Of a stretch of 64,000 nucleotides of DNA, positions 17,319 through 31,536 are shown piece by piece (position 1 is the first letter of the stretch; every line of letters begins with the position of its first letter). Under the pieces are notes generated by a model. That model saw only the letters and a list, made by a program, of their open reading frames with translations, was not told where the DNA came from and ran no database searches. The stretch is from Nocardioidaceae bacterium (lineage in GTDB: Bacteria; Actinomycetota; Actinomycetes; Propionibacteriales; Nocardioidaceae): positions 496,001 through 560,000 of the forward strand of contig JAGIBL010000001.1 in assembly GCA_017744365.1 (NCBI GenBank), given 5' to 3'. The translations under genes were made by a program, and so were the position numbers.

Positions 17319-17759
17319 ATGACCCTGGCGGCCGCCGAACGCGCCGCCACCGAGTCCCGGTGGCGCCGGGTCCGCGCGCCGCTCGGCACCGCCGCCGGCC
17401 TCGCCCTGGCCAGTGCGGCTCTCCGCTTCCGCGACCCGCACCAGAGCGGGTCCTGGGGCTTCTGCCCGTTCAAGGCGATGACCGGCCTGGACTGCCCGTT
17501 CTGCGGCGGCCTGCGCGGCGTCAACGACCTGACCCACGGACGCGTCGTGGACGCCTGGCACAGCAACGCGCTGTTCGTCTCGCTGCTGCCCGTGATCGCG
17601 GGGGCGTGGCTCGCGTGGCTCGGGGCCCGCTGGTCCGGCCGCGCCTCGTCGCCGTCCACCCGCACGACGAACACCGTGACGCTCGTGCTGCTGGTGCTCT
17701 CGGTGGGGTTCGGGATCTACCGGAACACCCCGTGGGGCGAGGCGTTCCGGGTCAGCTGA
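17319..17759 (+). CDS. DUF2752 membrane protein
   Basis: 146 residues, ATG 17319, four bases after the preceding stop. The Cys-rich block GFCPFKAMTGLDCPFCGGLRG followed by DLTHGRVVDAWHSN and two later membrane helices is the DUF2752 signature (20-residue block shown in parts: CPFK, CPFCGG). The cysteines may bind metal or be redox-active. No function is known; it sits in the trp cluster neighbourhood. Its end overlaps the convergent DUF4190 gene by 8 nt. Confidence 0.85.
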   Translation: MTLAAAERAATESRWRRVRAPLGTAAGLALASAALRFRDPHQSGSWGFCPFKAMTGLDCPFCGGLRGVNDLTHGRVVDAWHSNALFVSLLPVIAGAWLAWLGARWSGRASSPSTRTTNTVTLVLLVLSVGFGIYRNTPWGEAFRVS

Positions 17760-17994
17760 GCCGGTAGAGCACGAACGCGATCCAGAGCACCAGCCCGACC
17801 ACGCCGAGCACGAAGGCCACCCGGGCCTGGTCGTAGCCTCCCTGCGTCCCGCCCGTGGCCGCGATCTCGCGCTGCGCCTGCCGGCTCAGCACGATCGCGA
17901 CGATCGAGGCGATGCCGCAGAAGAGCCCGATGACACCGGCGACGAGGGCCCACAGGGCCTTGTTGTTGGTCTCGGGGAGCGCGGGTGGGGTCAC
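17752..17994 (-). CDS. DUF4190-type small membrane protein
   Basis: 80 residues, GTG 17994, with minus-strand TAGGGT (18006-18001) 6 nt upstream, so probably leaderless. Two membrane helices (WALVAGVIGLFCGIASIVAIV and ARVAFVLGVVGLVLWIAFVLY) with a short basic loop LSRQAQREIAATGG between, the DUF4190 layout. Convergent with DUF2752; the 3' ends overlap. Function unknown. Confidence 0.75.
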   Translation of the reverse strand: MTPPALPETNNKALWALVAGVIGLFCGIASIVAIVLSRQAQREIAATGGTQGGYDQARVAFVLGVVGLVLWIAFVLYRLS

Positions 17995-18118
17995 GAGGCA
18001 ACCCTAGGGCTCGCTCCTCGGTCCCGGTCGGCCCCCGGCTGGCCCGTCATGAGAACCTTGTCGTGACCCGGCAGCGTCGCCCGGCCGACCCCATTCCGTG
18101 CTCACCAGTGAGGGACCC

Positions 18119-18903
18119 ATGTCAGTGCTCGACGACATCGTCGCCGGCGTGCGCGAGGACCTCGCCGCGCGCCGGGCCCGGGTCGGTGACGCCGAGCTTG
18201 CCGCCCTCGCCGCCGCCGCGGCGCCGGCCCGTCCGGTGCTGCCCGCGTTCCGTGCTCCCGGCCTCAGCGTGATCGCCGAGGTCAAGCGCAAGTCGCCGAG
18301 CAAGGGCGAGCTGGCCGACATCCCGGACCCGGCCGCGCTCGCGCAGGCCTACGCCGCCGGGGGAGCCGAGGCCATCTCGGTGCTCACCGAGCAGCGCCGG
18401 TTCTCGGGCAGCCTGGAGGACCTGCGCGCGGTCCGCGCTGCGGTGGACACCCCGCTGCTGCGCAAGGACTTCGTGGTCACCGAGTACCAGGTCGTCGAGG
18501 GCCGCGCCGCCGGCGCCGACCTGGTGCTGCTCATCGTGGCCGCGCTCGACGACGTCCAGCTCAAGGACCTCCACCAGGCGATCACCGGGCTCGGCATGAC
18601 CGCACTGGTCGAGGTGCACGACGAGGACGAGATCGACCGGGCGCTGGCCATCGGCGCCGAGCTGGTCGGCGTCAACGCGCGCAACCTCAAGACCCTCGAG
18701 GTCGACCCCGGTGTCTTCGGACGGCTGGCCGGGCGGCTGCCCGCCGGCGTGGTCAAGGTCGCCGAGTCCGGCATCGGCGGACCCGTGGACGCGGCCCGGT
18801 ACGCAGGCGAGGGCGCCGACGTGGTGCTGGTCGGCGAGGCGCTGGTCAAGGACGGCGATCCTCGTACGGCGGTCGCAGCGATGAGAGCAGTGGGAGGGCA
18901 GCG

Positions 18904-18907
<4 letters not shown>
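18119..18907 (+). CDS. trpC: Indole-3-glycerol phosphate synthase
   Basis: 262 residues from ATG 18119 with GAGGGA just upstream; the in-frame ATG 18098 is less likely. Conserved blocks [15 protein letters not shown] (catalytic Lys), [33 protein letters not shown] and VAESGI are those of the IGPS TIM barrel. It closes the indole ring from CdRP. The stop overlaps the trpB start in GTGA. No Trp-rich leader peptide or attenuator is visible in 17995-18118. Confidence 0.96.
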
Positions 18908-20096
<1,189 letters not shown>

Positions 20097-20100
<4 letters not shown>

Positions 20101-20891
20101 GCACCTCGACGGCGTTCGAGAAGACCCGCGCCGAGGGCCGGGCCGCGCTGGTCGGCTACCTGCCGGCCGGCTTCCCCGACGTGCCCGGCTCGATCACCGC
20201 GATGAAGGCGATGGTCGACGCCGGCTGCGACGTCATCGAGATCGGGCTGCCCTACAGCGACCCGGTGATGGACGGTCCCACCATCCAGGCCGCGGCGCAG
20301 CGCGCGCTGGACGGGGGAGTGCGGACCAAGGACGTCCTCGCGGCCGTCGAGGCGGTCGCCGCCACCGGCACCCCGACGCTGGTGATGACCTACTGGAACC
20401 CCATCGAGCGCTACGGCGTCGAGCGGTTCGCCACCGACCTCGCGAACGCCGGCGGTGCCGGTCTCATCACCCCCGACCTGACCCCGGACTCGGGCGCGGA
20501 GTGGATCGCCGCGGCCGACGCGCAGGACCTGGACAAGGTGTTCCTGGTGGCGCCGTCCTCGACCGACCAACGGCTGGCGATGACCACCGCCGCGTGCCGG
20601 GGCTTCGTCTATGCCACCGCGGTGATGGGCGTGACCGGCGCCCGCGCCAGTACCAGCGAGCTGGCCGGCCCGCTGGTCGCCCGCGCCAAGCAGACCACCA
20701 GCCTGCCCATCGGGGTCGGGCTCGGCGTCTCGAACGGGGACCAGGCCGCCGAGGTGGCGTCGTACGCGGACGCCGTCATCGTCGGCTCGGCCTTCGTGCG
20801 CACGCTCCTGGACGCCCCCGACCTGGCCGCCGGGGAGAAGGCGCTGCGCGCGCTGACCGAGGACCTGGCCGCGGGGGTGCGGCGTGGCTGA
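20097..20891 (+). CDS. trpA: Tryptophan synthase alpha chain
   Basis: 264 residues, GTG start overlapping trpB. The catalytic Glu and Asp lie in [20 protein letters not shown]; the phosphate-binding end [11 protein letters not shown] and SAFVRTLLD are present. It cleaves indole-3-glycerol phosphate to indole, channelled to TrpB. Its stop overlaps the start of the SCO1-like gene, so the operon seems to continue. Confidence 0.97.
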
Positions 20892-21534
20892 TGCCCGGCG
20901 CCGCCTGCTCGGGGCGGCCGCGGTGCTGACCGCTGCCGCGCTGCTGGGCGGCTGCGGCTCCTCCGGCTCGTCGGGCGACGGGCCGGCGGCGGTCATCCAG
21001 ACCGGCGACAACCACGGCTACCACGGGCGGTTCCTGGAGTTGCCGTACGCGGTCCCCGACGTCGCGCTGAAGGACACCGAGGGCACGCCGCTCTCGCTGG
21101 CGAAGGACACCGCGACGCCGGTCAAGATCGTCTTCTGGGGCTACTCGAACTGCCCCGACGTCTGCCAGATCGTGATGAGCACGGTGGCCTCGGCGCTGAC
21201 CCGGCTCGACGAGCAGCAGAAGAAGCAGGTCGAGGTCGTCTTCGTGACCACCGACCCGGCGCGCGACACCGGCCCGGCGCTGCGCCGGTACCTGGACCGG
21301 TTCTCCGAGGAGCCCTTCACCGGGCTCACCGGCTCGCTGCCGCGGATCGTCGCGGCCGGCAAGCCGATGGGCGTCTACGTCGACAAGGGCCAGAAGCTGG
21401 GCAGCGGCGGCTACGAGGTGGTGCACAGCGACTACCTGTACGGCGCCAGCGGCACCGACGTACGGCTCATCTGGGACCGCACCGTCTCGCCGGCCGACCT
21501 GGCCGCTGACATCATCAAGCTGCTGAAGTCGTGA
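20884..21534 (+). CDS. SCO1/SenC-family copper-binding thioredoxin-fold lipoprotein
   Basis: 216 residues, GTG 20884. Lipoprotein signal with lipobox LLGGC (Cys24). The thioredoxin-like domain has the copper site CPDVC (in YSNCPDVCQIVMS) and the distal His in EVVHSDYLYG. SCO proteins deliver copper to the CuA site of cytochrome c oxidase subunit 2 on the outer face of the membrane. It overlaps trpA by 8 nt and precedes lgt, which would lipidate it. Confidence 0.9.
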   Translation: MADARRRLLGAAAVLTAAALLGGCGSSGSSGDGPAAVIQTGDNHGYHGRFLELPYAVPDVALKDTEGTPLSLAKDTATPVKIVFWGYSNCPDVCQIVMSTVASALTRLDEQQKKQVEVVFVTTDPARDTGPALRRYLDRFSEEPFTGLTGSLPRIVAAGKPMGVYVDKGQKLGSGGYEVVHSDYLYGASGTDVRLIWDRTVSPADLAADIIKLLKS

Positions 21535-21550
21535 CGTCGAAGGAGCGGTC

Positions 21551-22495
21551 GTGATCCCGGAGCTGGCACCAGCCTTCATCCCCAGCCCCGGCCAGGGCGT
21601 CTGGCACATCGGCCCGTTGCCGGTCCGGGCCTACGCGCTGTGCATCATCCTCGGCGTCATCGCCGCGGTGTGGGTCGGGGACAAGCGCTACGTCGCCCGC
21701 GGCGGCCGGCCCGGCCTGGTCGGGGACATCGCGCTGTGGGCGGTGCCGTTCGGCCTCGTCGGCGCGCGGCTCTACCACGTCATCACCGACCACGACCTGT
21801 ACTTCGGTGCCGGCAAGGACCCGGTCGGCGCGCTGGAGATCTGGCACGGCGGCCTCGGCATCTGGGGCGCGATCATGGGCGGCGTCGCGGGAGCCGCGAT
21901 CGCCTGCCGGCGCTACGGGATCCGGATGCGGCCGCTGATGGACGCGCTCGCGCCCGGCCTGCTGCTGGCGCAGGCGATCGGCCGCTGGGGCAACTACTTC
22001 AACCAGGAGCTGTTCGGCGGCAAGACCACCAAGCCGTGGGGCCTGGAGATCGACAAGGACAAGATCCCGGCCGGGTACGACGTCGAGAAGCACTTCGACG
22101 GCCCGCCGTACACGTTCCACCCCACCTTCCTCTACGAGTGCCTGTGGAACCTCGGCGCGATGGGCCTGCTGATCTGGCTGGACCGCAAGCTCAAGCTCGG
22201 GTTCGGGCGCTGCTTCGCGCTGTACGTGATGTTCTACTGCGCCGGGCGCGGCTGGATCGAGCACCTGCGCATCGACACCGTCGAGTACAACGACGTTCTC
22301 GGGCTGCGGCTGAACGTGTGGACCTCGATCGTGCTGTTCACCGGCGCGCTGGTCTACTTCGTGCTCGCCGGCCGGCGGCACCCGGCGCCGGAGTCCCGCG
22401 AGGAGTCGGTCTACCTGCCGGGCCGGGAACCGGCCTCCGAGGGCACCGAAACCGGCGAATCGGACCTCGTGCAAGATCCGTCACGCGAAATGTGA
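21551..22495 (+). CDS. lgt: Prolipoprotein diacylglyceryl transferase
   Basis: 314 residues, GTG 21551 with AAGGAG 5 nt upstream. Signature blocks IWHGGLGIWGAIMGG, AQAIGRWGNYFNQE (Lgt motif with the essential Arg) and HPTFLYECLWNLG are present in a seven-helix membrane protein. It transfers diacylglycerol to the lipobox Cys of prelipoproteins such as ZnuA, LivK and the SCO protein in this window. The charged ~30-residue C-terminal extension is typical for actinobacteria. Confidence 0.96.
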   Translation: MIPELAPAFIPSPGQGVWHIGPLPVRAYALCIILGVIAAVWVGDKRYVARGGRPGLVGDIALWAVPFGLVGARLYHVITDHDLYFGAGKDPVGALEIWHGGLGIWGAIMGGVAGAAIACRRYGIRMRPLMDALAPGLLLAQAIGRWGNYFNQELFGGKTTKPWGLEIDKDKIPAGYDVEKHFDGPPYTFHPTFLYECLWNLGAMGLLIWLDRKLKLGFGRCFALYVMFYCAGRGWIEHLRIDTVEYNDVLGLRLNVWTSIVLFTGALVYFVLAGRRHPAPESREESVYLPGREPASEGTETGESDLVQDPSREM

Positions 22496-22642
22496 CGAGC
22501 ACACGGGTCCGGCCTGCTGTAATCTGGACCTTCCGCATGGGCCAGTGACGTCCTGTGCAGGCATGCTTCCACCGCCGCACCGAGCCGGGCTCATCCCACT
22601 GGGCCCGTCGAGCGTGCGCTGAGACGACGACGGGAGAATGCA

Positions 22643-27169
<4,527 letters not shown>

Positions 27170-27237
27170 GCTCGCGAACCCCGTGAAGACAGTCAGTGCA
27201 GCCATGGCGCCATGCGCGCCGACGAAGGAGGTGTCGC

Positions 27238-28695
27238 ATGGCTGACCCCAAGGGCTTTCTGAAGGAAGGCCGTCAGGTCGCCGACCGTCGTCCGGTCGAG
27301 GAGCGCATCCACGACTGGAACGAGGTCTACCCGGGCGGCCCGGGCCGGGCGCTGCTGCCGATCATCCGGACGCAGGCGTCGCGGTGCATGGACTGCGGCA
27401 TCCCGTTCTGCCACCAGGGCTGCCCGCTGGGAAACATCATCCCGGAGTGGAACGACCTGGTGTACCGCGACGACTGGGACGCGGCCATCGAGCGGCTGCA
27501 CGCGACGAACAACTTCCCGGAGTTCACCGGGCGGCTGTGTCCGGCGCCGTGCGAGACCGCCTGCGTGCTGGGGATCAACCAGGACCCGGTGACCATCAAG
27601 AACGTCGAGGTCGCGATCATCGACCAGGCCTGGGAGTCGCGGAACGTCCGGCCGCAGCCGCCGGAGTGGCTCTCCGGCAAGACGGTCGCGGTGATCGGCT
27701 CGGGTCCGGCCGGCCTGGCCGCCGCCCAGCAGCTGACCCGCGCGGGCCACACGGTCGCGGTCTACGAGCGCGCCGACAAGATCGGCGGCCTGCTGCGCTA
27801 CGGCATCCCCGAGTTCAAGATGGAGAAGAAGGTCCTGGACCGGCGCCTGGAGCAGATGCGCCGGGAAGGCACCGTCTTCCGGGCCGGCGTCGACGTCGGC
27901 ACCGAGCTCACCGGCACGCAGCTGCGGGACCGGTACGACGCCGTGGTGCTGGCGATCGGCTCGACCGTCGGTCGTGACCTGCCGGTCCCGGGCCGCGAGC
28001 TCGGCGGCATCCACCAGGCGATGGAGTTCCTGCCGCAGGCCAACCGGGCCGCGCTGGGGGAGACCGTCGAGAACCAGATCCTGGCGACCGGCAAGAACGT
28101 GGTCATCATCGGCGGTGGCGACACCGGCGCGGACTGCCTGGGCACGTCGATCCGCCAGGGCGCGAAGTCGATCACCCAGCTGGAGATCATGCCGCGTCCG
28201 GGCGAGGACCGGCCGGGGCACCAGCCGTGGCCGACCTACCCGATGCTGTTCCGGGTCTCGAGCGCGCACGAGGAGGGCGGCGACCGGGTCTACGCGGTCT
28301 CCACCCAGGAGTTCCTCGGCGACGCGGACGGCAACGTCAAGGAGCTGCGCCTGGTCGAGGTGGACGCGAAGTTCCAGCCGGTCGAGGGCACCGAGAAGGT
28401 GATCCCGGCCGAGCTGGTGCTGCTCGCCATGGGCTTCACCGGCCCGGAGCAGCCCGGCCTGGTCGAGCAGCTCGGTGTCGACCTGGACGAGCGCGGCAAC
28501 ATCGTCCGGGACGCGTCGTACGCGAGCACGGTCGACGGCGTCTTCGTCGCCGGCGACGCCGGTCGCGGCCAGTCGCTGATCGTCTGGGCGATCGCCGAGG
28601 GCCGTGCCGCCGCTGCCGCGGTGGACAGCTTCCTCACCGGCTCGACCACGCTGCCCGCCCCGATCCCGCCGTCGGAGCGCCCGGTCACCGCCTGA
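27238..28695 (+). CDS. gltD: Glutamate synthase small subunit
   Basis: 485 residues from ATG 27238 with a strong AAGGAGGTG 7 nt upstream. N-terminal Fe-S domain CMDCGIPFCHQGCP plus CPAPCETAC; FAD-binding GSGPAGLAAAQQL; NAD(P)H-binding IIGGGDTGADCLGT; C-terminal FVAGDAGRGQSLIVWA. It passes electrons from NADPH to the large subunit. The TGA stop lies inside the first copy of the 31-nt tandem repeat that begins the large inverted repeat at 28692. Confidence 0.97.
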   Translation: MADPKGFLKEGRQVADRRPVEERIHDWNEVYPGGPGRALLPIIRTQASRCMDCGIPFCHQGCPLGNIIPEWNDLVYRDDWDAAIERLHATNNFPEFTGRLCPAPCETACVLGINQDPVTIKNVEVAIIDQAWESRNVRPQPPEWLSGKTVAVIGSGPAGLAAAQQLTRAGHTVAVYERADKIGGLLRYGIPEFKMEKKVLDRRLEQMRREGTVFRAGVDVGTELTGTQLRDRYDAVVLAIGSTVGRDLPVPGRELGGIHQAMEFLPQANRAALGETVENQILATGKNVVIIGGGDTGADCLGTSIRQGAKSITQLEIMPRPGEDRPGHQPWPTYPMLFRVSSAHEEGGDRVYAVSTQEFLGDADGNVKELRLVEVDAKFQPVEGTEKVIPAELVLLAMGFTGPEQPGLVEQLGVDLDERGNIVRDASYASTVDGVFVAGDAGRGQSLIVWAIAEGRAAAAAVDSFLTGSTTLPAPIPPSERPVTA

Positions 28696-28809
28696 ACGCT
28701 GACCCGGCGCAAAGGTGCACGTCTGAACGCTGACCCGGCGCAAAGGTGCGAGTACTACTCGCACCTTTGCGCCGGGTCGCGCAATTCACGTGCACCTTTG
28801 CGCCGGGTC
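28692..28809. repeat. Nested perfect inverted repeats with 31-nt period between gltD and pyk
   Basis: The core GACCCGGCGCAAAGGTGC occurs at 28701-28718 and 28732-28749, and its exact complement at 28761-28778 and 28792-28809; each pair is spaced by 31 nt. The inner arms 28732-28753 and 28757-28778 form a perfect 22-bp stem with a 3-nt loop. The outer arms 28701-28722 and 28788-28809 also match over 22 bp, separated from the inner stem by 9 nt on each side. The 9 nt before each left core (TGAACGCT with preceding C) are repeated too and include the gltD stop. It can fold into one ~109-nt hairpin and may act as a terminator for gltBD. Confidence 0.95.
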
Positions 28810-28857
28810 GGGGAGGTATTGGATCGTTCAAGGTCCGGACGAGTAGGGTTTGTCATC

Positions 28858-30303
28858 GTGCGGAGAGCAAAGATCGTGTGCACCCTGGGCCCGGCGACCT
28901 CCACCAAGGAGAGCATCCGGGCGCTGGTCGATGCCGGCATGGACGTGGCCCGGCTGAACCTCAGTCACGGCACCCACGCCGAGCACGAGGCGGTGTACCG
29001 GATGGTGCGTGCGGCCTCAGACGAGTCCGGTCACGGCGTCGGCATCTTCGCCGACCTGCAGGGCCCGAAGATCCGGCTCGGCTGGTTCCGCGACGGAGGC
29101 GTCCGGATCAACGCCGGGCAGTCGTTCACCATCACCACCCGGGAGATCTCCGGGACCAACGAGATCGCCGGGACGACGTACGAGGGCCTGCCGGGCGACG
29201 TCCGCGAGGGCGACCAGATCCTCATCGACGACGGCAAGGTGCGGTTGCGGGTCCTCGAGGTCGAGGGCACCGAGGTGCACTGCCGCGTCGAGGTCGGCGG
29301 CCGGATCAGCGACCACAAGGGCATCAACCTGCCGGGTGTGCCGGTGAGCGTGCCGGCGCTGTCGGAGAAGGACGTCGAGGACCTGCGCTGGGCACTGCAC
29401 CTGACCGTCGACTTCATCGCGCTCTCGTTCGTGCGTTCGGCCAAGGACGTCGAGGACGTGCGCCGGATCATGCGCGAGGAGGGCGTGATGCTCCCGGTGA
29501 TCGCGAAGATCGAGAAGCCGCAGGCGATCGACAACCTCGACGAGGTCATCAAGGCCTTCGACGGGTTCATGGTGGCCCGCGGCGACCTGGGCGTGGAGTG
29601 CCCGCTCGAGGACGTGCCGTTCCTGCAGAAGCGGGTGGTCGAGAAGGCACGCCGCAACGCCAAGCCGGTGATCGTGGCCACCCAGATGCTGGAGTCGATG
29701 ATCTCCAACCCGGCGCCGACGCGCGCCGAGGCGAGCGACGTCGCGAACGCGGTGCTCGACGGCGCCGACGCGGTGATGCTCTCCGGTGAGACCAGCGTGG
29801 GGGAGTACCCGATCGAGACGGTCCGCACGATGGCGCGGATCATCGCCTCCACCGAGGACCACGAGCTGCACCACATGGCCGCGATCGACTGGCAGCCGAA
29901 GACCCGTGGCGGCGTGATCGCCAAGGCCGCCGCCGAGGTCGCCGAGCGGGTCGGTGCGTCCTACCTGGTCGCCTTCACCCAGTCCGGCGACTCCGCGCGC
30001 CGGCTGGCCCGCTACCGCGGTCCGATCCCGGTGCTCGCGTTCACGCCCGAGGCGCAGGTGCGCTCGCAGCTCTCGATGACCTGGGGCGTGGAGACGTTCA
30101 AGACCCACGCCGTCGAGCACACCGACGAGATGGTGCGCCAGGTCGACGAGCAGCTGCTCGCGATCGGCCGGGTCTCCGAGGGCGATCTGGTCGTCATCAT
30201 CGCGGGCAGCCCTCCGGGGATCCCCGGCTCGACGAACGCGCTGCGCATCCACCGCATGGGTGACGCCATCAACGAGGTCGCGCCGGCCTACCGGCGTCCC
30301 TGA
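28858..30303 (+). CDS. pyk: Pyruvate kinase
   Basis: 481 residues from GTG 28858; the start RRAKIVCTLGPATSTKESI is the true family N-terminus, so the longer upstream frame is rejected. Blocks include RLNLSHGTHAEH, ADLQGPKIRLG, VIAKIEKPQAIDNLDEVI (active-site Lys), MVARGDLGVE, VATQMLESMI and MLSGETSVGEYP. It converts PEP and ADP to pyruvate and ATP. TAGGGT (28844-28849) 8 nt upstream suggests a leaderless transcript starting downstream of the large inverted repeat. The 3' end overlaps the convergent P-loop gene by 16 nt. Confidence 0.97.
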   Translation: MRRAKIVCTLGPATSTKESIRALVDAGMDVARLNLSHGTHAEHEAVYRMVRAASDESGHGVGIFADLQGPKIRLGWFRDGGVRINAGQSFTITTREISGTNEIAGTTYEGLPGDVREGDQILIDDGKVRLRVLEVEGTEVHCRVEVGGRISDHKGINLPGVPVSVPALSEKDVEDLRWALHLTVDFIALSFVRSAKDVEDVRRIMREEGVMLPVIAKIEKPQAIDNLDEVIKAFDGFMVARGDLGVECPLEDVPFLQKRVVEKARRNAKPVIVATQMLESMISNPAPTRAEASDVANAVLDGADAVMLSGETSVGEYPIETVRTMARIIASTEDHELHHMAAIDWQPKTRGGVIAKAAAEVAERVGASYLVAFTQSGDSARRLARYRGPIPVLAFTPEAQVRSQLSMTWGVETFKTHAVEHTDEMVRQVDEQLLAIGRVSEGDLVVIIAGSPPGIPGSTNALRIHRMGDAINEVAPAYRRP

Positions 30304-30851
30304 GGCAACCGCGCCCGCCAGCGCGCCACCTCGGCAGGACCGCGCAGCCGTACGACGGGCAGCTCCGGGCGCTCGCGCAGGACCTGCTCGATCCGCTCCG
30401 CGGCGCGCGGATGCGAGGACCACGCCCAGCGCAGGATGTGCTCCGGGTCGGTGAAGAAATGCCTCAGCGGGCCCTCGACGTTGCCGTTCCAGAGCACCTC
30501 GCGACGGAATCGGCGCCGCAGCGTGCGCTTGGTGGCGCGCCACATCGCGACCCGTCGCGGGGTGTCCAGCCAGACGAGCAGGTCGCAGCGCGCCAGCAGG
30601 ATCGGCCTCGCCTCGGTGTACTGCCACTCGGTGATCCAGGCGTCGGTCGCGGCCAGGGCGCGGACGTCGTCGAGGAACTCGGGCCGCGGGACCCATCCCG
30701 GTCCGTGGTACAGCGCGTCGATCTCGGTGTGCGGGAGACCGAGCTGCCTGCCGAGCGCGATCGCCAGCGTGGTCTTGCCGGCCCCTGATCCGGCGTTGAC
30801 CAGGATCCGCCGGGGGAGCGCGGGCAGCGGGTCGTCGGGTCCGAGCAGCAC
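30288..30851 (-). CDS. P-loop NTPase, adenylate-kinase/topology-modulation-like
   Basis: 187 residues, GTG 30851, minus-strand TAGGCT (30863-30858) 6 nt upstream. Walker A is NAGSGAGKTTLA, followed by LGLPHTEIDALYHGPGW and the DAWITEWQY region, as in small kinase-like proteins annotated topology modulation protein/AAA family. The basic helix WRATKRTLRRRFRR and the end GPAEVARW fit the same group. Substrate is unknown. Its -10 box contains the stop codon of the decayed gene upstream. Confidence 0.75.
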   Translation of the reverse strand: MLLGPDDPLPALPRRILVNAGSGAGKTTLAIALGRQLGLPHTEIDALYHGPGWVPRPEFLDDVRALAATDAWITEWQYTEARPILLARCDLLVWLDTPRRVAMWRATKRTLRRRFRREVLWNGNVEGPLRHFFTDPEHILRWAWSSHPRAAERIEQVLRERPELPVVRLRGPAEVARWRARLPQGRR

Positions 30852-30860
30852 CGGGGAAGC

Positions 30861-31358
30861 CTAGTCAGCATTTCGGTCCGACGAGCGCGTCGAGGCGGGC
30901 CGGCCGGGGCCGTGCTGAGGGAAGAGGCAGGGCCAGTGCTTCCACGAGACCGTGGTGACGACGCAGCCCGGGACCAGGCGAGTGTGCGGTCGTCCGCCGG
31001 GCTTCACCTGCCTCATCAGCGAGGCGATCCGGGCGTTGTCCTCGGTATAGCGCACGTCGTTGTACACGTGCAGGTTGTAGACGCCTCGCCGGCCGAGGGA
31101 GATATGCCCGTCGCCCAGGTACCAGCCCAGCAGCTCGGCGTACGCGGCCTCCTCCAGCGGTGCGTCATCGCAGCGAGGGCAGGAAACCGCCGTGTGTCGC
31201 TGGCCGCGGGGCTGGCCGCGCCGTACGTAGAGTCGTCGCCAGCGACGGATCGTCTTGACGGCGACGCCGTGGCGCTCGGCGTTCAGCGCATCCGGAACCC
31301 CCGCCGCTGAAGCGCGCAGGGCGCTGGCGACGGTCTCGTCCGAGCGGATGTGCACCAT
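30861..31358 (-). pseudogene. Decayed LAGLIDADG/HTH-type protein, internal deletion
   Basis: From ATG 31358 the frame encodes a helix-turn-helix start (DALNAERHGVAVKTIRRWRRLY), a CPRC pair, and the conserved core YAELLGWYLGDGHISLGRRGVY, then TTVSWKHWPCLFPQHGPGR. This resembles a common actinobacterial protein of ~250-300 residues with homing-endonuclease-like sequence. Here the frame ends 12 residues after HGPGR. In another frame the next bases read RLDALVGPKC then stop, resembling the usual C-terminus of that family as I recall it. A deletion of the middle-to-end part with a frame change explains this. It lies 32 nt after the tRNA-Leu 3' end. Longer starts upstream would fall inside the tRNA. 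Confidence 0.65.
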
Positions 31359-31390
31359 GGAGCAACGGTGCCGTCGAGCACCGACAAAAG

Positions 31391-31474
31391 TGCCGGGTGT
31401 GGGACTCGAACCCACACGCCCTTTCGGGCAGCGAGGTTTGAGCTCGCCCTGTCTGCCTGTTCCAGCAACCCGGC
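31391..31474 (-). tRNA. tRNA-Leu (CAA anticodon)
   Basis: On the minus strand the 84-nt sequence begins GCCGGGT and ends ACCCGGC plus discriminator A, pairing as a 7-bp acceptor stem. The anticodon arm GCGAG-CTCAAAC-CTCGC gives anticodon CAA, reading UUG. The long variable arm TGCCCGAAAGGGCG is that of a class II tRNA, and the T arm GTGGGTTCGAGTCCCAC is intact. CCA is not encoded. UUG is a rare leucine codon in such a GC-rich genome. A short T-run (CTTTTG on the minus strand) follows. Confidence 0.97.
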
Positions 31475-31536
31475 TCGTGCGCCGTCACACGCTACCGGAG
31501 CGGGCCCCGGACACCCCACTCGCTACCCTGTCCCGC

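Noticed and set aside
18050-18070. Possible trp leader peptide (ATG AGA ACC TTG TCG TGA) before trpC
   Set aside because: No tryptophan codons and no terminator/antiterminator pair.
22496-22642. Riboswitch in the gltB leader
   Set aside because: The ~110-nt leader shows no match to glutamine or other known riboswitch cores.
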